Notes under the pieces: generated by a model | What the model saw: the letters and a program-made list of their open reading frames with translations, nothing else | Databases searched by the model: none | Told to the model about the DNA's origin: nothing | Translations under genes and position numbers: made by a program | Shown: positions 16,730-23,469 of the stretch, one piece after another | How the letters are laid out: every line of letters begins with the position of its first letter | Position numbering within the stretch: position 1 is the stretch's first letter | Source: Pseudotabrizicola alkalilacus | Lineage (GTDB): Bacteria; Pseudomonadota; Alphaproteobacteria; Rhodobacterales; Rhodobacteraceae | NCBI RefSeq assembly: GCF_003443995.1 | Contig: NZ_QWEY01000007.1 | Coordinates: forward strand, 1 to 64,000 | DNA length: 64,000 nt | Reading direction: 5' to 3'

Positions 16730-17710
16730 ATGCCCGTCGCCCCGCCCAAAGTTGCCGAGTTTCAGGACCGCCTGCTGTCCCTCGGCCTCGCCCGCGTTTC
16801 CGAGGCCGCCGCTCTGGCCAGCGCCAACCTGATCGGTCGCGGCGACGAGAAAGCCGCCGATCAGGCGGCGGTGAACGCCATGCGCGACCAGCTGAACCTG
16901 CTCGACATCAAGGGCGTGGTCGTCATCGGCGAAGGCGAGCGCGACGAGGCCCCGATGCTCTACATCGGCGAAGAGGTCGGCACCGGACAAGGCCCGGCGG
17001 TCGACATCGCCCTCGACCCGCTGGAGGGCACCACCCTCACCGCCAAGGACATGCCCAACGCCCTGACCGTAATCGCCATGGCGCCGCGCGGCTCGCTGCT
17101 GCACGCCCCCGATGTCTACATGGAAAAGCTCGCCATCGGCCCCGGCCACCGCACCGGCACCGTCACCCTCGCCATGACCCCGTCCGAGCGGGTCTCGGCC
17201 CTCGCCGCTGCCAAGGGCTGCTCCACCAATGACATCACCGTCTGCGTGCTGGAACGTCCCCGCCACGAAGAGATGATCGCCGAAATCCGCTCCACCGGCG
17301 CCGCGATCCGTCTGATCACCGATGGCGACGTGGCCGGTGTCATGCACTGCGCCGAACCCGACCTGACCGGCATCGACATGTACATGGGCTCCGGCGGCGC
17401 GCCCGAAGGCGTGCTGGCAGCCGCCGCGCTGAAATGCATGGGCGGCCAGTTCTTTGGCAAGCTCCTGTTCCGCAACGACGATGAACGCGCCCGCGCCCGC
17501 AAGGCCGGGATCGAGAACTTCGACCGCGTCTACACCCGTGACGATCTGGTGCGCGGCGACGTGATCTTTGCCGCCACCGGCGTCACCGACGGCAGCCTGC
17601 TGGCCGGTATCAAGCGCGAGCCCGGCCATCTGACCACCGAAACCATCCTGATGCGGTCGAAAACCGGCTCGGTCCGCCGCATGAACTATCGCAACCCGAT
17701 CCGCCGCTGA
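16730..17710 (+). CDS. glpX: Class II fructose-1,6-bisphosphatase
   Basis: Removes the 1-phosphate from fructose-1,6-bisphosphate for gluconeogenesis. The 326-residue chain shows GlpX metal-site features: GEGERDEAPML, DPLEGTT (in ALDPLEGTTLTAKDM) and GSGGAPEGVLAAAAL. The ATG at 16730 follows AAAAAAGGACAG. It is the only fructose bisphosphatase in the window. A strong terminator follows, so recJ is probably transcribed separately. Confidence 0.97.
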   Translation: MPVAPPKVAEFQDRLLSLGLARVSEAAALASANLIGRGDEKAADQAAVNAMRDQLNLLDIKGVVVIGEGERDEAPMLYIGEEVGTGQGPAVDIALDPLEGTTLTAKDMPNALTVIAMAPRGSLLHAPDVYMEKLAIGPGHRTGTVTLAMTPSERVSALAAAKGCSTNDITVCVLERPRHEEMIAEIRSTGAAIRLITDGDVAGVMHCAEPDLTGIDMYMGSGGAPEGVLAAAALKCMGGQFFGKLLFRNDDERARARKAGIENFDRVYTRDDLVRGDVIFAATGVTDGSLLAGIKREPGHLTTETILMRSKTGSVRRMNYRNPIRR

Positions 17711-17717
17711 CACCACA

Positions 17718-17745
17718 GGGGCGCAGGCCATCCTGCGCCCCCTTT
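17718..17745 (+). terminator. Rho-independent terminator after glpX
   Basis: A 10-base-pair perfect stem, GGGGCGCAGG (17718-17727) with CCTGCGCCCC (17732-17741), a 4-base loop and a short T-run (17743-17745). It begins eight bases after the glpX stop. A half copy of the GGAGTATTT repeat (AAATACTCCCGCG) follows at about 17761-17773. Confidence 0.8.
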
Positions 17746-17851
17746 GCATTGCACCTTTCTGAAATACTCCCGCGCGGCGCGCGTCCCCCAGACGCTCCCG
17801 CGCGCCACATTTCCGGTTGAAGCGCCGCCCCGCTTGGTGCAGACCCCAGCC

Positions 17852-19600
17852 ATGAGCCCACGCGCCTTCCTCAACGTAGACGCTTCCGTTCTCGGTCGCC
17901 GCTGGACCGGCCCGGAGACCGAAGAAGAGCGTCTGGCCGAGGCCATGGCGCAACAGACCCGGCTGCCGATGGCGCTGTGTCATACGCTGGTGCGGCGCGG
18001 CGTCTCGCCCACCGATGCCCCGGCCTTTCTTGCGCCCGTGCTGCGCGACCTGCTGCCGGACCCGCTGACCCTGCGCGACATGGCCCCCGCCACTGACCGC
18101 TTCCTGCAGGCGGTCAAGACGCGCCAACGCATCGCGGTCTTTGCCGATTACGATGTCGATGGCGGTGCCTCGGCCGCGCTGCTGATCATCTGGCTACGGG
18201 CGATGGGGCGCGAGGCCACGCTCTATATCCCCGACCGCATTGATGAGGGCTACGGCCCGAACGTGCCCGCGATGCAGGCGCTGGGGGCGGTGCATGACCT
18301 GATCCTCTGCGTCGATTGCGGCACCCTGTCCCACGATCCGATCGCGGCGGCGGGCTGTGATGTGGTGGTGCTCGATCACCACCTGGGGGCCGAGACTCTG
18401 CCCGCAGCGGTGGCGGTGGTGAACCCGAACCGGCAGGACGAGTCGGGCGATCTCGCCCATCTCTGCGCCGCGTCGGTGGTGTTCCTGATGCTGGTCGAAG
18501 CCAACCGCCGCCTGCGCGCCGAAGGCGTGCAGGGGCCCGATCTGATGGCGATGCTCGACCTTGTGGCGCTGGCCACTGTGGCCGATGTGGCGCCGCTGAT
18601 CGGCGTCAACCGCGCGCTGGTGCGGCAGGGGTTGCGGGTGATGGCGCGGCGCGAACGCGCCGGTCTGGTCGCCCTCGCCGATGTCGCCCGCATGGATCAG
18701 GCCCCGACCCCCTATGCGCTGGGGTTTGTGCTGGGGCCACGGGTCAACGCCGGGGGCCGCATCGGTCAGGCCGACCTTGGCGCGCGCCTGCTGGCCACCG
18801 ACGATCCGCGCGCCGCAGCAAGCATGGCCGCAAGGCTGGATCAGCTGAACGCGGAGCGGCGCGAGATCACCGAAAGCGTCCGCGAAGAGGCGATGGCGCA
18901 GGCCGAGGCGCGGGGTCTGGACGCGCCGCTGATCTGGGCCGCCGCCGAGGGCTGGCACCCCGGCGTCGTCGGCATCGTCGCCGCCCGGCTGAAAGAGGCG
19001 TTCAACCGCCCCGCCATCGTGATCGGGCTGGAGGGCGGTGAGGGCAAAGGCTCTGGCCGCTCGGTCGCCGGTGTCGATCTGGGAGCCGCCGTGCAGCGCG
19101 TGGCGGCCGAGGGGCTGCTGATCAAGGGCGGCGGGCACAAAATGGCCGCAGGCCTGACCGTGGCTCGTGACCAGTTGGAAGAGGCGATGGCGCGGCTGTC
19201 GGATCTGCTGGGCCGTCAGGGGGCTGGGACTGAGGGGCCGCGTGCCCTGCGCATCGACAGCCTGCTGATGCCCTCGGCCTGCACCCCCGGCTTTGTCGAA
19301 CAGATCGAGGCGGCGGGCCCCTTTGGTCAGGGTGCTCCCGCCCCGCGCTTTGCCTTTGCCGATGTGGCGGTCGTGCCGCGCCGGATCGGCGACAAGCACC
19401 TGAAACTGGCGGTCTCTGACGGTATGGGCGCGCAGATCGAGGCGATGGCCTTTGGCGCCTATGACACCCCGCTCGGCCCCGCGCTCGATGGTGCCGGCCA
19501 TCGCCGCTTTCATCTGGCCGGACGGCTGGAGCTGAACCACTGGGGCGGCCGGACCAAGGTGCAACTGCGCCTCGAAGACGCCGCCCCCGCCTCAGGCTGA
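17852..19600 (+). CDS. recJ: Single-stranded-DNA-specific exonuclease RecJ
   Basis: 5'-3' exonuclease of recombination and mismatch repair. 582 residues. DHH-family motifs are visible: DYDVDGGASAALL (about 90-102), CVDCGTLSHDPI, and VLDHHLGAETLP, giving the Asp/His metal ligands; the DHHA1 motif appears late as GGGHKMAAGLTV. I start it at the ATG at 17852 because residues upstream look like intergenic repeat sequence. It ends about 65 bases before tRNA-Glu. Confidence 0.95.
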   Translation: MSPRAFLNVDASVLGRRWTGPETEEERLAEAMAQQTRLPMALCHTLVRRGVSPTDAPAFLAPVLRDLLPDPLTLRDMAPATDRFLQAVKTRQRIAVFADYDVDGGASAALLIIWLRAMGREATLYIPDRIDEGYGPNVPAMQALGAVHDLILCVDCGTLSHDPIAAAGCDVVVLDHHLGAETLPAAVAVVNPNRQDESGDLAHLCAASVVFLMLVEANRRLRAEGVQGPDLMAMLDLVALATVADVAPLIGVNRALVRQGLRVMARRERAGLVALADVARMDQAPTPYALGFVLGPRVNAGGRIGQADLGARLLATDDPRAAASMAARLDQLNAERREITESVREEAMAQAEARGLDAPLIWAAAEGWHPGVVGIVAARLKEAFNRPAIVIGLEGGEGKGSGRSVAGVDLGAAVQRVAAEGLLIKGGGHKMAAGLTVARDQLEEAMARLSDLLGRQGAGTEGPRALRIDSLLMPSACTPGFVEQIEAAGPFGQGAPAPRFAFADVAVVPRRIGDKHLKLAVSDGMGAQIEAMAFGAYDTPLGPALDGAGHRRFHLAGRLELNHWGGRTKVQLRLEDAAPASG

Positions 19601-19664
19601 CAAGACGCGTTTTTCCTCTTGCGAGTCAGAAGCAACGTCACTACACACCCCCCACCGACAGCGT

Positions 19665-19739
19665 GGCCCGTTCGTCTATCGGTTAGGACACCAGGTTTTC
19701 AACCTGGGAAGAGGGGTTCGACTCCCCTACGGGCTGCCA
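19665..19739 (+). tRNA. tRNA-Glu (anticodon UUC)
   Basis: A complete cloverleaf can be drawn: acceptor GGCCCGT with ACGGGCT (one G-U pair at the top), D-arm, anticodon stem CCAGG/CCTGG around TTTTCAA with anticodon TTC, and a T-arm AGGGG-TTCGACT-CCCCT. The discriminator is G and CCA is encoded. No copy of its 3' end was seen downstream, so there is no sign that it served as an integration site. Confidence 0.97.
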
Positions 19740-19852
19740 CTTCTTCCCAGATACCTTATGGCTGACTGTCCGTGCCGCATGACGGCGGCGACAGAATAGC
19801 CAAAGGCTGACCGCAATTGGCCGTTGACGCATTCGACCCGCGCCAGATGCTG

Positions 19853-20488
19853 TTACCACCGCAAGCTGCGCGCGCCGATCACGGCGGAGACCAGCGCGAC
19901 ACCCATGATCGCAAGACCATACCAGGTGACATAGAACAGCGGGCTGTCTTCGGTGCAGTGCAGCGCATAGATCGCCGCAGCAAGGCCGGATCCCGCCAGA
20001 CCGGCGACGAACCCTGCCCGCAAAGGTGCTGTCACAGCGCCCCGTTGCAGAATGTAATGCAGGGCCGCGACCGGCAGAATCGACAACAGCGGGATCGTAA
20101 CCAGACAGGTCGCCATCGTCTTGCCTACCGTCGCCATCTGGCGGGCATCTGATGGCGTGGTGACAAAGGCCCATAGCAAAACACCAAGAGCCGCGACGGC
20201 AACGGCCCCCAACGGCCAGAGTCGCGCCGTTTGCGGCCCTTCCGGTCGGGCCAGCAACAAGGCAAGCCGCGTGGCCGCAATTCCCAGTGCGCCTGCCAGC
20301 AAGATGCGGGCGACCGAAACCGGCGTCGCCAGAGCGGTCAACAGATCCGCCCGGAAACCCAGGCCAAACCAGAGCGTCAGCACAGCAAGCGCCAAAGCGG
20401 GCAGAAGGGCCAGCATCAGGGTTCTTTGCAGGGCGGGCTGACGCAGAGTGTCGGCGGCCAGCAGCCGGATCAGTTCATCGGTCTTCAT
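19853..20488 (-). CDS. nrsF: NrsF-like (DUF1109) membrane anti-sigma factor
   Basis: 211 residues with six predicted membrane helices and a short cytoplasmic N-terminus (MKTDELIRLLAADT), the pattern of DUF1109 proteins. In Caulobacter NrsF holds the ECF factor SigF at the membrane until redox or metal stress. It overlaps the sigma gene by four bases (ATGA), the normal coupling for a sigma/anti-sigma pair. The CHC-type paired cysteines reported for some NrsF are not obvious; one Cys lies in CLVTIPLLS and one in LHCTED, which could be the sensor pair. Confidence 0.88.
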   Translation of the reverse strand: MKTDELIRLLAADTLRQPALQRTLMLALLPALALAVLTLWFGLGFRADLLTALATPVSVARILLAGALGIAATRLALLLARPEGPQTARLWPLGAVAVAALGVLLWAFVTTPSDARQMATVGKTMATCLVTIPLLSILPVAALHYILQRGAVTAPLRAGFVAGLAGSGLAAAIYALHCTEDSPLFYVTWYGLAIMGVALVSAVIGARSLRW

Positions 20489-21030
20489 TTCACATGCCTT
20501 TCCCGCAGGATGGCCAAAGTTTTCAATGCCCTGTGCAGGGCGACACGGACCGCGCCGTCACTCATCGTCAACGCCGCACCGGTTTCGGCCACGCTGCCGC
20601 CTTCCAGCCCTATCTTGCGGACGATCATGGCAGAGCGTCGGTCCAGCATCCCGATCATTTTGGCCATATCGGCGGCCTCGGTCGGGTCGGGCCCTGTTTC
20701 GGCGACGAGCACGTCAACAAAATCGTCAATCGGCAGGTCAATCTTGCGCCCGCGCGCCCGGAACGCGTCCACGATCTTGTGCCGCGTGATCGCGTAAAGC
20801 CACGGTCGAACCGGGGCACTACTGTCCCAGGTATGACGCCTGAGGTGAAGCGCAAGCAGAACCTCCTGCAGGACATCTTCGCAGCCAGCGTCACCCAGGT
20901 TCCTGCCTTTGGCCCGCACGATGCCCCGCAGCACCGGTGTCACGGCCTTCAGAAACTCTGCATAGGCGCGCGCATCACCCGCATTTGCGGCCGCAAGAAG
21001 CGGCTCCCAAGCATCAACCTGTTTTGCCAT
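20485..21030 (-). CDS. sigF: ECF RNA polymerase sigma factor, SigF type
   Basis: 181 residues with sigma region 2 (CEDVLQEVLLALHLRRHTWD, PVRPWLYAITRHKIVDAFR) and region 4 (MLDRRSAMIVRKIGLEGGSV, SDGAVRVALHRALKTL). Paired with the NrsF-like anti-sigma downstream. The start is the ATG at 21030; a GTG lies one codon earlier. A GTAAC-N16-CGAA promoter lies only about 15 bases upstream, implying a very short leader and autoregulation. An identical pattern drives the divergent CcdA/thioredoxin genes. Confidence 0.92.
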   Translation of the reverse strand: MAKQVDAWEPLLAAANAGDARAYAEFLKAVTPVLRGIVRAKGRNLGDAGCEDVLQEVLLALHLRRHTWDSSAPVRPWLYAITRHKIVDAFRARGRKIDLPIDDFVDVLVAETGPDPTEAADMAKMIGMLDRRSAMIVRKIGLEGGSVAETGAALTMSDGAVRVALHRALKTLAILRERHVK

Positions 21031-21043
21031 CACACTCTTTCAC

Positions 21044-21068
21044 TTCGCCGCTTGGGCCGATTTGTTAC
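21044..21068 (-). promoter_or_regulatory. SigF-type promoter for sigF-nrsF
   Basis: On the minus strand GTAAC (21068-21064) and CGAA (21047-21044) are separated by exactly 16 bases. As I recall it, the Caulobacter SigF promoter is GTAAC(C)-N16-CGAA. The position just before the sigma gene fits an autoregulated ECF promoter. Confidence 0.7.
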
Positions 21069-21125
21069 ATGACCATTTGCATTTCATGTGATGTCGTGAT
21101 GCCCGTACACAAGATTGTTATGACT

Positions 21126-21150
21126 GTAACGCGCAGCCTGCGTTTCCGAA
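21126..21150 (+). promoter_or_regulatory. SigF-type promoter for the ccdA-like/thioredoxin genes
   Basis: GTAAC (21126-21130) and CGAA (21147-21150) with a 16-base spacer, the same pattern as the promoter on the other strand 60 bases away. It points to the CcdA-like gene at 21301, leaving a leader of about 145 bases without a clear gene. Confidence 0.65.
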
Positions 21151-21300
21151 CTGGAAGAAACGCTTTGAAAGCGCGCATCGGATGCGCGGGCAAGTCAGGG
21201 GCGCACCGGAATTGAGAGAGACCTACCTCAGTCAAAGATATGCGCCCCACCATCGCAGCGTGGGCCATGTGACCGTCAACCCTGAGCCGGAGACTGCCGG

Positions 21301-22014
21301 ATGGAGCTGATCTTTGCCTATCTCGCCGGTCTGCTCACGCTGATCAACCCATGCGTCTTGCCGGTTCTGCCGATCGTCCTGGCCAGCAGCCTGCATCGCG
21401 ACCAGCGCGCGCCGATTGCCCTTGCCGCCGGGATGTCTTTGTCTTTCGTGGTTTTGGGTCTTGGGGTGACGGCCATCGGGCCTGCCCTTGGGCTTGACAC
21501 AGACAGCGTGGCGCATGCGGCTGCGCTGGCGATGGTGGGGTTTGGGCTGGTCATGCTGGTGCCTGCGCTGTCGGGGCGCTTTTCCACCGCCACAGCGGGC
21601 ATTGCCGCCCGTGCAGATGCCCGGATCGACACAACCTCGGACGCCGGGCTTGGCGGGCAGGTTCTGTCTGGCGCGTTGCTGGGCGCGGTATGGAGCCCTT
21701 GCATCGGCCCCACGCTCGGGGCGGCCATCGCCCTCGCATCCACCGGAGAAAATCTTTGGCGTGCAGGTGCCATCATGACCGCTTTCGCATTTGGGGTGTC
21801 GACGCTGATCATGGCGCTCGCCTATGGCGCCAAGTCGGCCATCCGAAAGCGTCAGGCCCTTCTGCGCACCCTCGCCGAGCGGGCCAAACCGGTGATGGGG
21901 GTGACGTTCATTGCCGTTGGTCTCGCACTTTGGTTCGGCCTGCACCACGTGATCGAGCGCTGGCTGAACGAAACCCTGCCCGTCTGGCTGATTGATTTTT
22001 CCGTATCCATCTGA
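21301..22014 (+). CDS. CcdA/DsbD-type transmembrane thiol-electron carrier
   Basis: 237 residues, six predicted helices. The two redox cysteines lie in the conserved motifs INPCVLPVLP (Cys18) and WSPCIGPTLG (about residue 142). Such proteins pass electrons from cytoplasmic thioredoxin to periplasmic thiol proteins. The next gene is a small exported thioredoxin-fold protein, which is the likely electron acceptor. This is not the cytochrome c biogenesis CcdA at 54228, which is a separate paralogue; here the link to SigF suggests a stress-repair role such as reduction of oxidised periplasmic proteins. Confidence 0.88.
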   Translation: MELIFAYLAGLLTLINPCVLPVLPIVLASSLHRDQRAPIALAAGMSLSFVVLGLGVTAIGPALGLDTDSVAHAAALAMVGFGLVMLVPALSGRFSTATAGIAARADARIDTTSDAGLGGQVLSGALLGAVWSPCIGPTLGAAIALASTGENLWRAGAIMTAFAFGVSTLIMALAYGAKSAIRKRQALLRTLAERAKPVMGVTFIAVGLALWFGLHHVIERWLNETLPVWLIDFSVSI

Positions 22015-22032
22015 CCCAAAGGAGCCACTCGA

Positions 22033-22440
22033 ATGCACCGCCGCAACTTCCTGTCTCTGAGCGCAGGTTTGACCGTTTTCTCATTGGCCTCACGCGCCTT
22101 TGGTGCGACCCCTTACACCGCCGGCGCGGCCGAGGCAGCGATGGATGCAGGCAGGACCGTGCTGCTGGATTTCTGGGCCAGCTGGTGTTCGACCTGCGCC
22201 GCGCAGGAACGGGTGCTGGCGGCACTGAAGGCGGAAAACCCGGCCTATGAGCAAAACATCGCCTTTTTCATCGTGGACTGGGACGAGCATGGAAATGGCG
22301 CGCTCTCAAAAGCCTTGAAAATCCCCCGCCGCTCTACCCTTGTGGCCCTGAAGGGTCGGCAAGAACTGGGGCGGATTGTGGCAGGCACGTCAAAGGCAGA
22401 TATCAAGGCCCTGTTGGACAAGGCCATGGCATCCGCCTGA
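22033..22440 (+). CDS. Exported thioredoxin-fold protein
   Basis: 135 residues. An RRNFLSLSAG twin-arginine-like leader ends near AFGA; the mature domain has WASWCSTCAAQE, a CxxC active site (CSTC), and IPRRSTLVAL in the cis-Pro position region, where the usual cis-Pro is shifted or replaced. The gene starts 18 bases after the CcdA-like gene, so the pair likely forms a periplasmic reducing system under SigF control. Confidence 0.85.
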   Translation: MHRRNFLSLSAGLTVFSLASRAFGATPYTAGAAEAAMDAGRTVLLDFWASWCSTCAAQERVLAALKAENPAYEQNIAFFIVDWDEHGNGALSKALKIPRRSTLVALKGRQELGRIVAGTSKADIKALLDKAMASA

Positions 22441-22510
22441 CAGGGGCGACAGCATCAGCAGCTGAAAACGGGGTGGTAAACTTTGCCATCCCGGAACTCT
22501 ACCTCTTGTC

Positions 22511-22534
22511 AATTCCCGATTCTTTTTATAGGAA
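22511..22534. promoter_or_regulatory. Candidate iron-responsive operator (AATTCCC-N13-GGAA)
   Basis: A 24-base sequence that shares 17 positions with one at 30134-30157, both upstream of iron-acquisition genes. AATTCCC and GGAA are invariant, with a T-run in the middle. It lies about 50 bases before the small coding sequence at 22587. The regulator is unknown. Confidence 0.4.
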
Positions 22535-22586
22535 ATCATCAATCCAGCTTTCTGCCAGATGTTCACCTGCCAAAGGAACACTGGCC

Positions 22587-22793
22587 ATGCCCCGATTTCC
22601 CGACTCTCTGCGCGCGACCGATCAGATTGTCCCTGCCATGGGCTGTAGCGGGCGGCACCCCACCTTTTGCACCGCGATAGAGGCGCAGTCACGGTTTCCC
22701 GCCCGCCGGGCCGGACCGCGCATCGGTCTGGGGCTTTTCCCCGATCGGCAGAGACCATTCCCTGTCAGACCCGATGCCAGAAGGCAGGCGTGA
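22587..22793 (+). CDS. Possible 68-residue leader protein of the heme locus
   Basis: The ATG at 22587 follows AAAGGAACACTGGCC at good spacing, and the stop overlaps the next start (TGATG), so translational coupling is likely. The product (begins MPRFPDSLRATDQIVP) is rich in Arg and Pro with two cysteines and resembles no family I know. It could be a genuine small protein or a translated leader that sets expression of the downstream gene. Outside it, 22441-22586 shows only the operator candidate. Confidence 0.4.
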   Translation: MPRFPDSLRATDQIVPAMGCSGRHPTFCTAIEAQSRFPARRAGPRIGLGLFPDRQRPFPVRPDARRQA

Positions 22794-23305
22794 TGATGCA
22801 GGCGCATAAACCTACCCCCGACGCCTTTCCCCTCGACCGGCTGCATCTTGATGACAGGGCAAAGGGTGTTCTGGCCATCGTGCGGCATTTCCTGACCAGC
22901 TTTGGTGACCCCGAAACCCAGTCCTGGCAAATGGCCTTTGCGACCGCCGCAGAGCGCTGGAATGACCGGGATGGGCCGCAGACGGCGATGCGCATTCTGG
23001 CGGTGGTTCAGGCCATGCGCCGTGCCCGGCCGTCACCGTTCCGCTTTGGCAATCCGCTGTGTCTGACCTGCCGCGGCTGGGTCACCCCGGAAGAGGCCGA
23101 TCTGATGGGCCTGATCCAGTCGATGCGCCGCGACCGGACCGATGTGGCTCGCGGTCATGTTGCGGCCCTTACGCTTGGCCGCATGGACCCGGATCTGATC
23201 CGTTGCGCGCTGGCGCTGGCCAAAACTCTGGGGCCGGTCAACACCACCGAAGCCCGCGCCAGACCGCAGCGCCCCACCCACCGCGAGGCGGCAATGCTGC
23301 ACTAG
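22793..23305 (+). CDS. Conserved-looking protein of unknown function upstream of a heme receptor
   Basis: 170 residues, soluble and helical by composition, with a CLTCRGW motif (two cysteines, about residue 85) and a preceding ATAAERWNDRDGPQTAMRILAVVQAMRRARP helix region (only short parts quoted elsewhere). No family assigned. The start at 22793 overlaps the stop of the 68-residue frame. Position between a candidate iron operator and a TonB-dependent receptor suggests iron-regulated expression, perhaps as an accessory or regulatory protein. Confidence 0.65.
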   Translation: MMQAHKPTPDAFPLDRLHLDDRAKGVLAIVRHFLTSFGDPETQSWQMAFATAAERWNDRDGPQTAMRILAVVQAMRRARPSPFRFGNPLCLTCRGWVTPEEADLMGLIQSMRRDRTDVARGHVAALTLGRMDPDLIRCALALAKTLGPVNTTEARARPQRPTHREAAMLH

Positions 23306-23337
23306 GTCAGCCCGCACGGTCCGACTGACATTTGATG

Positions 23338-23393
23338 ACGAAATCCATGCTGCTGCCCGTTTTTCACGAAATCCACTCCTCTGCCCTTTTACA
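23338..23393. repeat. Two 28-base direct repeats upstream of the heme receptor
   Basis: Copies at 23338-23365 and 23366-23393 share ACGAAATCCA, then CTGCCC and TTT, about 20 of 28 positions. They are in the noncoding gap before the receptor gene and may be paired regulator sites. Confidence 0.5.
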
Positions 23394-23469
23394 GATCAAC
23401 AGGCGGTAACCGCCTGCACCCGGCTAGCCCATTCGCCAGCAATCAGCAAAACAACGAATGGGACACATC

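Noticed and set aside
16568-18127. Minus-strand open frame of 519 codons
   Set aside because: Antisense of glpX and the start of recJ; Gly/Ala-rich shadow.
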